NCBI GenBank assembly: GCA_037974665.1
Contig: CM075773.1
Span: 51,073,417 to 51,137,416 of the forward strand
Direction of reading: 5' to 3'
Origin: Ehretia macrophylla
Lineage: Eukaryota > Streptophyta > Magnoliopsida > Boraginales > Ehretiaceae
DNA: 64,000 nucleotides
Shown here: positions 52,167 to 63,493 of the stretch, piece by piece
How the letters are laid out: the number at the start of each line of letters is the position of its first letter
Position numbering within the stretch: the stretch's first letter is position 1
Notes under the pieces: model-generated
What the model was told of the DNA's origin: nothing
What the model saw: only the letters and a program-made list of their open reading frames with translations
Database searches by the model: none
Program-made: the position numbers and the translations under genes

Positions 52167-53639
52167 AATAATCATCAATCATCATATTATCATCATCAAT
52201 AATCATATCAATAATCAATTTAACAACAATTAACTAAGTTAGATGACAAAGTAGGCCATCCAACCGGACATGCATTAAACACACAATCAAACCCTAGTTT
52301 ACCCATCAACAACTCACAATTCAATCACTCAAACCACACCCGATCAACTAAGGCTCAATTCAATAATTTAAAGAAAGATAACCTAAACTTCAAATAATCA
52401 TATCTTACATTCTACTAATCCAAACAACCCCAAATCAGTTTCAAACACTCACCCATTCAACCAACTACATTAGCCCTCTCGGAAATCCACCATAACACCT
52501 CCAAATCATGCCCGATAACCCTAAAACCCTAGGATATCTTGGCTGGATTTTCCGGACTTTCCCACGAGCAATGTAATCGAAAATTCGGCATTACAACAGC
52601 GCTAACACGTAATTATCAAGTATTTAGAAATCGACGGCAATCGATTTCGATCATCACAACTCAATTAATTCAACATTGAACAATTTAATCAAAATTTAAT
52701 ACCCGAAAAATAAAAATTATGCTACATCCGACAGAAACTCGTAGTATTACCACTAAACGATCCCTAGCATGCAATGAGCAATAATCTAACATCATATTAC
52801 AATTCTAACGGTTCAATCTTCATTTATACGCAAAAATGCAAAAGACAAGTTTTGAGATCTAGAATTTTTCTCTCACCTTTGATGTGTTTTGATGCAAGAA
52901 ATGTGTAGAATGGATGCCAAACAATCAATTTCAAGCTTTGAATCACTCAATTCGGCTTTGAAACGCAAAATCTGTGAGAAAAATGCTTTGAAAATGCCTT
53001 TATCTTTCTCCTCCAAGGAGCCACGGTTTTGTGTGTGTTTTTGGTGGTGTTTTGCTTTGTTTTCAATGTGTGTTGATCATATATTAAGCTAAGGTCAAAT
53101 AAATAAAAGAAAGTCAAAGTGGAAACTAATTATTTTTAGTGTTTTCTTGACTTTAAATGCATTTTCTTGATCACCAAAGTTCAAAACAATTATTCAACAC
53201 CCAAGCTAGCTCAAGTAGGTTATTTTTAGGTGACAAGAAGTTTTACAATCAAACAATTCTACCCGAGTCGGCTTAAAACTCGATTTTCGCAAAAGTCGGT
53301 GTAAAAACCCTAATAAATTCCTAAGCCGATTTTAAATTTTTTTTAATCAAACACAGGTCTATTAAAGTCCGTGGACTAGGTCTAGAAGGGTTAAAAAGAC
53401 TAGTTTCAAAATTTTAGCGGACGTGTTTCGAAAATACTATTCACTGAAAATCGACGATAAAATTTCTGACTCCGTTTTTTATGAAAATTTCATGAATGCA
53501 CATTTAGCACGTATTAGGAGTATTGACATCAAAATTATAACATTCTAGGTCATATAGCACATAAACAGGTCAAATGCACGCAAAACGAGATAAAACACGT
53601 AAATCGAGTTAAAGCAGAAAAGTGGGGTTTCACAAAGGA

Positions 53640-55350
53640 TATCCTTCTTCAAAGTTGGATCACTTGGAATACAGATTCTACCTTTGAATTTGAGAATACC
53701 ATCGTCGTGCAGTTTGAAATCCGACTCTCCCCCTTTAGAATTCTCTAAGACTTTCAACAATTGAAGATCAGCCTGTTGAGCTTCTCGAATCCTGGATAAT
53801 AATAGAGATTGAATCTTTAAACTTGCGAATTGAATACCAGAATTTGAAGTACTAGGCTTCCATAAGCATAATTCTTCCATGAATTCCCAATTCTTGATAA
53901 TCAAGCTAGCAACAGTAGCCTTTTGGCTCAAAGCATCAGCAACAATATTGGCCTTACTCGGAAGATAGTTAATAGTGCAGTTATAGTCCTCAAGTAATTC
54001 CAGCCAACGCCTCTGCCTCATGTTCAACTCTTTCTGTGAAAACAGATATTTCAAGCTCTTATGATCTGTAAAGATTTCAAACTTGTTGCCCCAGAGATAA
54101 TGACGCCGTTTCTTTAATGCAAGAATGATAGCTGCAAGCTCAAGATCATGAGTTGGATAGTTGAGTTCATAAGGCTTCAGTTTCCTAGAAGCATAAGCAA
54201 TAACCCTGCCATTCTGCATCAATACACAACCCAGACCTTCCTTTGAAACATCACTATAGATCACCAGATTATGATAACCCTTAGGCAAGGCAAGAATAGG
54301 AGCTATAGTCAATCTCTTCTTCAATTCCTGGAAGCTGGACTCACATTTGTCACTCCAATCAAATACTGTTTTCTTTTGAGTAAGTTGAGTTAAAGGCCCT
54401 GCAATCTTAGAGAAATCCTTAACGAACCTCAAATAATATCCAGCTAAACCAAGGAAGCTACGGATCTCCGTGATAGTTTCAGGTCGTTTCTAAGATAACA
54501 CCACTTCAATCTTCGCTGGATCAATAGAAATACCATCCTGCGAGATAATATGGCTAAGAAAAGCAACTTGCTTAAGCCAGAATTCACATCTGCTAAACTT
54601 TGCAAATAATTGATGCTCCTGAAGAGTCTGCAGCACTATTCTGAGATGCTGTTCATGTTCCGTCTCAGATCTAGAGTAAACAAGAATATCACCAATGAAG
54701 ATAACCACAAATTGGTCCAGATAAGGATGGAATACCCTCTGCATTAAGTCCATGAATGCGGCGGGAGCATTAGTAAGACCAAACGGCAAGACAACAAACT
54801 CATAATGGCCATATCGAGTTCTGAAAACAGTTTTAGGAACATTATCTTTCTTAATCCTCAGCTGATAATAGCCTTGCCTCAAATCGAATTTAGAGAATAC
54901 CTTGGCGCCTTGCAACTGATCAAATAACTTTTCAATTAAAGGCAAAGGATATTTATTTTTGATAGTTACCTGATTAAGACCCCGATAATCAATGCACAAG
55001 CGAAGAGATCCGTCTTTCTTTTTAACAAATAGGATTGGCGCACCCCAAGGTGAAGAACTCGGCTGAATGAATCCCTTCTCAAGCAAGCCCTGCAATTGAA
55101 CTTTCAATTCCTGCAATTCGGGTAGAGCCATTCTATACGGAGTCCTAAAGATAGGTGAAGTCCCGGCAATAAATCAATCATGAACTCTATCTCTCTATCA
55201 GGCGGTAACCCATGTAATTCTTCAGGAAAGACCCCCGAAAACACCCTCACGATAGGTACATCATTCAGTTTCAATCGAACCACAGGTTGATTAATCAAAT
55301 ATGAAAGATAAGCCTCACAACCCTTGCTCAAAAATTCAGATGCTCTAATA
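53640..55350 (-). pseudogene. G4 pol: reverse transcriptase and RNase H
   Basis: Minus strand: FPEELHGLPPDREIEF and DLLPG, then a -1 frameshift near 55160 (CCC where G3 has CCCC), [38 protein letters not shown]. The catalytic box reads FIGD (54688-54699) instead of FIDD, so the first catalytic Asp is lost by GAT to GGT. A TAG at about 54490 replaces Trp. RNase [41 protein letters not shown]. The frame reaches [16 protein letters not shown] and is cut by S2. Four independent defects make it inactive. Confidence 0.9.
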
Positions 55351-57017
55351 GAAGAAATAATAGGAGTTCCCGTAGATTTTCTACTACCAACTATTTTAAG
55401 TACAGGCTAGTCGGGCATTTCTAGATACACAATCTTCTTTCTACAATCAAGCTGGGCATAATATTTACTTAACTAGTCCATCCCCAATATATTTTCAAAG
55501 TCGCGGAAAGGTAGAATAATTAAATCGGCAGGAAAAACATGACATTAAATATAAATATTACATGCCTTGCAGATAGATTTGGTGACAAACTTCGGCCCCA
55601 TAGGAGTGTAAACCACAATATCATGCAACAATTTATCATGTTTCAACTTAGCATTTTGTGCACAAATAGGTGTAATAAATGAATGCGAAGCCCCGGAATC
55701 AATTAAAACCTTAACTGATTGATCATTAAGAAGAAAAATACCTTCTACCACAGCGGTCGTATCCGGAAGCTCCTCAGCATCCAAAGCAAATACACGGGCC
55801 TGACCTCGTGGTGGTGGTGCTGCAGCTGGTGCCCTGGTCTGAGAGTTCTGAGCTGACGTCTGACCCCTAGGGTTCTTAAATTTCTGACAGTCCTTAACCC
55901 TGTGTTGATCACTGCCGCAGCCTGTACACTTGTTCTGTTTCTTCCAACAAACATCCTCAGTGTGGCCCTGCCGCTGACAGAAGCTGCACTGCTGGTGACG
56001 TCTTAGAGCAGTGCCTCCCGAAGGAGCTCTGTAAGTAGAGGTAGCTGAACTACCCTGCTGCGAACGGGATACTGCTGGACGGAATTGACTCTGAGTCTGA
56101 CTCTGAACTGGTCGTGCCTGAGTCTGAGTAGGCCCTGTATAACTCTGAGTCTGCCTCGGCTGTGAACTCTGCCCAACTGATATAGCCTGTCCTTGGTACC
56201 CCTGACTCTGAGACTGAAACTGCTTGCTCGATTGACTAGTCTCGGCTAACACATCGGCCTTGCGTTTCTCATATCTCGAGGCGGCTCGGACTACTGCAGC
56301 ATAATTAGGGAAATCATTCGCAGATAGATTAAGCATAATATCCCTTCTCAGTCCCAGGATGAATCTCTGGATCTTCATGTCCTCTGGCTGTATCAAGGCT
56401 GGCGCATAACGGGAAAGCCTAGTAAAAGTAGCCTCATATTGATCTACTGTCATACTTCCCTATTTTAAGTTTATGAACTCTGCTTGACGCCTCTCGCGGG
56501 CAACCACCGATATGTACTTGTCTCGGAATTCTCGGACAAAGTCAGCCCACGAATGATGAACCCTCTTGGCTTCCCATTTCTCACTAATAGTTCGCCACCA
56601 ATCTTCAGTATCCCCTTCTAGAAGGAATGTGGCATAAGTGATCTTCCTATCATCATGGCACTCGAGTATTGCAGCCACCCTTTCAAACTTCCTCAGCCAC
56701 ATTTCAGCCTTCATCTCATCCGGTTCTCCAAAGAAAGTATAGGCCCCATGATGAATAAACCGGTCATACAAGTTACCCCCGGTAGTACCACTACCCCCGG
56801 CTCTTGCAGCCTGATTACCTCCAGCAACCCCTGTCTGACCCTGCTGTGTCACAAATTGGGCGATGGTATTCATAGCAGTGGCCATTATGGCTAAGATCTG
56901 TGCCGTACTCGGTTCCTGAACTGGGGGTGCATTACCTGCCAATTCTGCTTCTTGCCCATGAGCCTATTCCGGTTCTCTATCGACATTCTAATTCTCAGTA
57001 CGACGGTGGGGCCCCAT
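55351..57017 (-). pseudogene. G4 gag and protease
   Basis: The start is taken as Met at 57017 (MGPHRRTEN), followed by TAG at 56988-56990 and 56964-56966. Capsid region 56720-56250 (AEMWLRKFERVAAI, EDWWRTISEK, FVREFRDKYI, MTVDQYEATF), with TAG at 56460-56462 at the same site as in G3. Gln/Ser-rich linker, then two CCHC knuckles: CSFCQRQGHTEDVC (55988-55947) and CTGCGSDQHRVKDC (55928-55887). Protease LIDSGASHSFI (DSG at 55700-55692). A TAA near 55544 replaces Glu. The 302-codon frame 56453-55545 is otherwise clean. Confidence 0.9.
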
Positions 57018-57353
57018 CTTGAATAGCTAGAATGCAAAGTGTTATGACAGGTATATATATGTATATATGCAATTTATAAGTAAACACATAAAGAAAAGTT
57101 CAAATAGATTCACATAAAGTCAAGTATATAGAAGTTCATATAAGTATTCTACATTCTTGAAGTACACATAAGTCACTAGATCATACTCGACATTCCAGAC
57201 TCTTGATATTCTATTTCCATGCTAGCATGTTCATTCCTAATTCAAATTTCACTTAGGCAAATCAAAAACCACAGATTCATACAGTCACAAGGTCGCATAA
57301 CAAGTCTCTATCCACAGACCGAGAAATTTAACCCGGCTTCATGCAATCTAATA
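57018..57353 (-). other. G4 leader
   Basis: 336 bp between primer site and gag, AT-rich; on the minus strand it has TTATGTG / CTTATATGAAC words like the other gypsy leaders. No gene. Confidence 0.65.
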
Positions 57354-57365
57354 GCTCTGATACCA
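57354..57365 (-). other. G4 primer-binding site
   Basis: TGGTATCAGAGC on the minus strand, six bases after the 5' LTR. Confidence 0.92.
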
Positions 57366-57371
57366 CTTAAA

Positions 57372-59862
57372 TGTCACACCCCGACCCAACCCCCAAGCTA
57401 AAGGCTAAGTCAGGACCCGACACACGGACAGAGTCTCCCCTGTACCGTGGACATTTTGAAAACCTGTAAACTCTCAAATAAGGTAACCACAAGATAAACA
57501 AGCTTTCCACAACTAAAAATTTAAAGATTCAAGGCCATCCGAGCCTTGAAGCAATCAACAATTCCAAAACCACACAAGCATGCAAGTAACTTTGTTTACA
57601 ACATAGTCTAATAGCCATGACATTCTAGGATAACATTAAAATGTACTCGAAAGGTAAAACATGCTACATTAAGCCATTCACTCCCAAGCATGCAAAGTGA
57701 ATAAAAGCAGAAACATAAGTTATTACAAGACATAGGTTCCCAATTCTACACTACAACCAACTATCCTTCAACTTCTTACAACAACCAACATAAACAAGCC
57801 CTTAGGCCACAAAATAGATACACAAGTACCAAATAGAAACAAGAAGGCATAGCCACCTTAGAACAACACACAGCAACTAGGGTAAAGGCTCTATCTGCAC
57901 CTCTTCCTCCTCCACTACTACCTCAACAAGCTGGGGATCACCCTCAGCGTCTCCTGAAACATATATCGAGGTATGAGCAACCACTGTTGCCCAGTGAGGG
58001 ATATAGTCCCGGGGCGTGCAATGCAACAGGTAATACAGTTAAACAACAATAACAATTAGACAATTAAAGAAACAATGATAGCTTAAATAACCACACATTT
58101 AAAAGGATACATTTCACATAACCCCTATACACCAATCTTCACTGAGTCTTCATTCACGATCCACGAACCACGATCACGATCACGATAAGCCGGCATAACC
58201 CCAAACACTCCAGTGGGTGTACTCCGGATGTACCCCGATAATCTTACGGCCCAACATTCCCTGGAAATCTCCGGACCAGGCGAATGAGGGACTAGGGCAC
58301 GGAGTTTGAATATCCACCGGCAAGCCCGCAGCCGCCCAGTCGATATTCAACACAACCGCCCCTGACACTATGGTTGCGCAACCACTATGCAATGCACTTT
58401 ACAATGGCAAGTTAATATCAATAATATAAGCAATAAAACATAGGAGGATCAACAAAGTAGGTTGACCTCGATGCAGTTAGAATAGAACAATTATATAAGC
58501 AAATAAGCAGTTTTACAAAGGGACATATACAGGATAAGCATAGAATCATACCAAACGCTCCAAATTAACTTAAAACCACATATAAACACTCAAGGAGTCA
58601 TGCCATAGTCTTAGAAGCGTGAGACAACCGAAATTGCACTTAAATCCCTTTGTTTTTCAAACTATTTCTCTTCCAATCCCAAGTTAATGATTTAATTTCA
58701 AAGGGAAACTCTCCCAACCTTCTAACTAACTTTGAAGGAATGCTCTCAACCCTCTAATTCATTCAAACGCCCGCAATTACCCTAAAAGCCCCAAAATCTC
58801 TCTTATGACTTTAAACTACACATACCTTATCCGGGCTTCAAACAAGGGTTATCAAAGCTCCTATAGCACCTAGGTAGCCTAAGAATACTAGAAGTGAAGC
58901 GCGAATCCACCCGGATTCGCATTAACCCCGAAACCCCTTTGTTAAAGTTGCCTATTTTACGTTTTATGCGATTTTAGAGCAATTCAAGTGCACGGGGCTA
59001 TTAAACTACCTTCATTAGCACCTAAGGCATCTATTAGGAGTGTTGAATCAAGCTAATCCGAGAAATTACACAAAACCCTAGAAAAAATGTCACTATTCAC
59101 CTCATGAATCAAATTAACGATTCTAACCGTTTAAAAAGCAAAACGATGGCTCAAATAAGTTCTCTAGCATTCATATACATGGTATAATAGCATAGATAAT
59201 CAATACAATAGCATTTGATCACATTTTCAACAAATCAATAAAATGGCAACTATTTAGAAATGTGAAAATAAGCCGTGAAATCCCTCACCAACGTGCGTAG
59301 GAGCACCTAGGAACCTTGCACACACCCTAATCCACTTGCTCAAGGCTTGGAGAGGCTTGGATTAAAGGATTGAAGAGCAAAATTTATTTTTTTCCTATTG
59401 TTTGCTGTTGTCGGCCCTTTCCTACTTCTATTTCAGCTTTTAATTTTTTTTCTTTGTTATGTTATGAGCAAATTAAGGCTATATAATGAATGGCTAAGGT
59501 GGGGTCTTGATTGGGTGCTTAAATGGGCCAATAAAATGCGCTTAATTAGCTTAAAACGAGCCTAGTTAGTAAAGTATATGCTAACTGATTTAATCTCTAA
59601 GTTATGTTTCGTAACACTATTCATTTAACTACTAAAATCATTTTCTAAACGAGCTCTCTTATCGCCTCTAGCTCAATTGCACTTTTTTCTCATTAGTCTA
59701 ACAATTAATATGATTTCATAAAAATGCTAATTCACTAATAGAATGCAGTTTAAAAACGGAATGAATAGTAATCACATAAGTCAGTTAGTAAAGCACAGAA
59801 GTAAATGCGCAAACAAGGGATGAAACAGTAATTGAATGCATGGCTAAATCTCGGGCATCACA
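57372..59862 (-). repeat. G4 5' LTR
   Basis: Pairs with 47314-49802. GC-rich module about 58165-58390. Confidence 0.92.
57969..58000 (-). repeat. Conserved LTR hairpin, G4 5' LTR
   Basis: Same GGGCAAC / GTTGCTC stem as the 3' LTR. Confidence 0.75.
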
Positions 59863-59867
59863 ATATA

Positions 59868-61018
59868 GGTAGGCTGTTACCACATCCATAAGATGCATAT
59901 GAAGTTTTTCAGAAATTGCCAGACTAATTAAAAACCTAAATATAATTGCATCCATTACAGGGGAATATGTTTCATCATAATCAATTCCAGGCCTCTGTGA
60001 GAATCCTTGTACTACAAGTTGCACTTTATACCTTACAATTTCATTATTTTCATTGTGCTTTCGAACGAATACCCATTTGTAGCCTACAAGTTTCTCATTT
60101 TTAGGTGTTTGAACTACTGGCCCAAAAACTTCACGTTTTGCAAGTGAATTTAATTATGCTTGAATGTGTCTTTCCATTTTGGCCAATCATTTCTATGTCG
60201 ACATTCTTGGACAGATTTTGGTTCAGGATCCTCGTTTTCATTCATGAAATCAGTAGCTGCTGCATATGCAAATTTTTCGTCAATATCAGTTTCATTTCGG
60301 TTTCATCGCCTTCCTGTAGCAATGTAATTAATTGAGATCTCCTTATTAATACTTCCAACATTTATATCATGTTCAGGTACTTAAAATTCAACTGAGTTTT
60401 CATTCTCTTGTGTCGCTACATCTACAGGATTTTTAATAATTTCAGAATTGCCAACTTGCTTATCATGTCCTCTTTTCTTTCGAGGATTTTTATCTTTGGA
60501 ACCAATAGGTCTACCACACTTTTGGCGTGCAGTATTCACTTGCTATTGTATTGGTAGATTGCTCTTTTAAAACGTCAATTCTGGCTAGAGCATTTAAAGC
60601 CGGTATATGTGACTTAATCATTTTCTTCGCATCAGTGAATGCATATGGCAATTGATTTGCAATCTTTTGCAAGTGCATAATTTTCTGTACTTCTAGTTCT
60701 GATTGATTTGTATGAGGATCGAAATAAGATGCATTCCATGAAATTTCTTGTTTTTTCACCATTTGTTTCTCTTCCCCTAAGACTGGGAATGTTGCCTCAT
60801 TAAATTGGCAATCAACAAAACGTGATGTGAAAATATTTCTAGTTAAAGGTTGAAGATATTTGATAATTGATGGAGATTCAAAGGCAACATAAATTTTTAG
60901 TCTTCTTTGTGGTCCCATTTTTGTTCGCTGTGGTGGAGCAATCAGTACATATACTATACAACCAAAAATTCTTAAATGGAATATATTTAGTTCTTGGCCA
61001 GAGACAAGTTGTAGTGGG
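59868..61018 (-). pseudogene. C2 pol: integrase end and reverse transcriptase start
   Basis: Minus strand: PLQLVSGQELNIFHLRIFGC, VYVLIAPPQRTKMGPQRRL, KIYVAFESPSIIKYL, FTSRFVDCQFNEATFPVLG (integrase C-terminal copia pattern); a linker; then VVQGFSQRPGIDYDETYSPV, FRFLISLAISEKLHMHLMDV, VTAYLY (reverse transcriptase). It stops at 59868 where G4 begins and continues at 47308. Several stops between 60025 and 60510. Confidence 0.88.
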
Positions 61019-63493
61019 TGTCACGCCCCGACCCAACCCCCAAGCTAAAGGTTAAGTCCGGACCCGACACACGGACAGAGTCTCCTCTGTACCGTGGACA
61101 TTCTAAAAACCTGTAAACACTTAAACAAGGTCTCTACAACACATACAAGCTTAATGTAATTAAACAATAAAGCTATAAGGCCATCCGAGCCTTATAGTAC
61201 ACAATATCTCCAAAACACACAAGCATGCAAGAACTGGTTGTCAGCATAGACTTATAATCATTACATTCTAGGAAATCAATATAACAACTTAAAGAGTAAA
61301 GCATTCTACATTAACCATCCACTCACAAGCATGCAAGGAAATAAGGCACGAATAAAAGTTATTACAGATCATAGACTTTCAAAGTTACAACCCAACCATC
61401 TAATCTTCGACTTATACAACAAGCATGTACAAAGCCCTTGGGCTACAAAATAGTACATAAAGTAATCAGAGGAGTCTTCCACAAAGCATCAAAAACATTA
61501 ACCACCTCAAGTTATCAGACACAGCAACTAAGGTAAAGGCTCGATCTGAACTTCTTCTTCCTCAACTAAATCAACAAGCTGGGGATCACCCTCAGCGTCT
61601 CCTGAAACAGATATCGAGGTATGAGCAACCACTGTTGCCCAGTGAGGGATATAGTCCCGGGGCGTGCAATGCAACAGATAATACAATTACACTATAACAA
61701 TTAAGAATCAATGAAAACTTAAATAACCACACAATTAAAAGGATACATTTCAACAATCCCCTATACACCAATCTTCACTGGTCTTCAATCACGATCCACG
61801 AACCACGAGCACGATCACGATAAGCCGGCATAACCCCAATCACTCCAGTGGGTGTACTCCGGATGTACCCCGAATCCTACGACCCAACATCCCCTGGCAA
61901 TCTCCGGACCAGGCGAATGAGGGAATAGGGTACGGAGTTTGAATATCCACCGGCAAGCCCTCTGCCGCCCAGCCGATATTCAACACATCCGCCCCGACAC
62001 TATGGTTGCGCAACCACTATGCAATGCACTCAACGATGGCAAGTTAACAACAATAATATAAGCATTAACACCTATGAGGATCAACAAAGTAGGTTGACCT
62101 CGTTGCAATTAGGATAGAAGCAAATATAGAAGTTAATAAGCAGTTTACAAGTGAACATATACAAAATAAGCATAGGATTACACCAAAAGCTCCAAACCAA
62201 CTTAATACCACATATAAACACTCATGAAGTCATGCCGTGGGTTTAGAAATGTGAGACAAACGAAATTGCACTTAAACCCCTTTATTTTACATACTATTTC
62301 TCTTCCAAACCCAAGTTAATGATTTCATTTTTAAAAGAAACTCTCCCAACCTTCTAACTAACCCCCAAGGTACCCTTTCAACCCTCGAACTCAATCAAAT
62401 GCCCGCGTTTACCCCGAAAGCCCCAATTTCCCTCTTTTGGCTTTAAACCACACCTACATTGTCCGGGCTTCAAACAAGGGATATCAAGGCATCTATAGCA
62501 CCTAGGTAGCCTAAGGAAACTATAATTGAAGCCCGAATCCACCCGGAATTTCATTAACCCCGAAAGCCCCAACTTAAAGTCGGCTATTTTCCATTTTTAG
62601 GCGATTTAAGGGCAATGCAAGTGCACGGGGTTATTTAATTATCTTCACTAATACCTAAGGCATCATTTAGAAGCATTAATTCAATCCAATTCGAGCAATT
62701 ACGCAAAACCCTAGAAAAAACGTCACTATTCACCCTAAAAATCAAACTAACGATTCTAACCGTTTAAAAAGCAAAACAACGGCTCAAATGTGTTCTCTAG
62801 CATTCATATAGATGGTATATTAGCATAGATAACAATTACAATGGCATTTGATCACATTTTCAACAAATCAAGAAATTGACAACTATTTAGAAATGCAAAA
62901 ACAAGCTATGAAATCCCTCACCACTACGCGTAGGAACACCTAGGAGGCTTGAAGACACCCTAATCCACTTGCTCAAGGCTTGGGAGGGCTTGGTTTGAAG
63001 GATTGAAAGGCAAAATTTTCCTCTTTTCTCTCTATGCTGCTGTCGGCCTTCTCACTGTTCTGTTTCAGCTTTTTATTTTTTTTTTCTTTTGCATTTTGAG
63101 TGTTTAAGTGATATATAAAAGGCTAAGTTGAGGTGGGGTCCTTTGGGCGCTTGAATGGTATAATATAATACGCGTAGTAAGCTTTAAAAGCGAGTCTAAG
63201 GGGTGACACATTGGTTAACTAATTAAATCTATAAAGTTATTACATAACACTATTCACTTGACTTCTAAAATTATTTTCTAACGAGCCTTCCTAACGCCTT
63301 AAGCTCAAAAGCACATTTTTCCCACTACTTTTACAATTAATATGATTTAATAAAAATGCTAATTAACTAATAGAAAGTAGTTTAAAAACGGAGTGAATAG
63401 TAGTCACAAAGTCAGTTAATAAGGCATAGAAGTAAATGCGCAAACAAGGGATGCAACAGTAATTAAATGCATGGCAAATTCTCGGGCGTCACA
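61019..63493 (-). repeat. G5 3' LTR
   Basis: 2475 bp; on the minus strand TGTGACGCCCGAG...GGTCGGGGCGTGACA. Aligns with the G4 LTRs throughout, clearly more diverged than they are from each other. GC-rich module about 61790-62010. Confidence 0.9.
61618..61649 (-). repeat. Conserved LTR hairpin, G5 3' LTR
   Basis: Same GGGCAAC / GTTGCTC stem, loop AGTG, as G4. Confidence 0.75.

Larger units (their letters stand above)
51118..53634 (-). mobile_element. S2, solo LTR of a gypsy element inside G4 pol
   Basis: Exact AAGGA duplications (51113-51117, 53635-53639). 2517 bp; on the minus strand TGTGAAACCCC...GGGGCGTGACA, ends like G1. No internal region. It contains the conserved hairpin (51669-51699), a GC-rich stretch (about 51840-52030) and a 56-bp tandem duplication at about 52055-52166. 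It splits the integrase zinc-binding region of G4, so it arrived after G4. Confidence 0.92.
47314..59862 (-). mobile_element. G4, Tekay-like gypsy element with both LTRs
   Basis: Exact ATATA duplications (47309-47313, 59863-59867) in the C2 reverse transcriptase. LTRs: 3' 47314-49802 (2489 bp), 5' 57372-59862 (2491 bp), about 96% similar by eye. Without S2 and its duplicated flank the element is about 10.0 kb. Gag-pol runs on the minus strand from 57017 to about 49811, broken by stops, one frameshift and the S2 insertion. Closest relative is G5; G3 shares the protein family. Confidence 0.93.
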
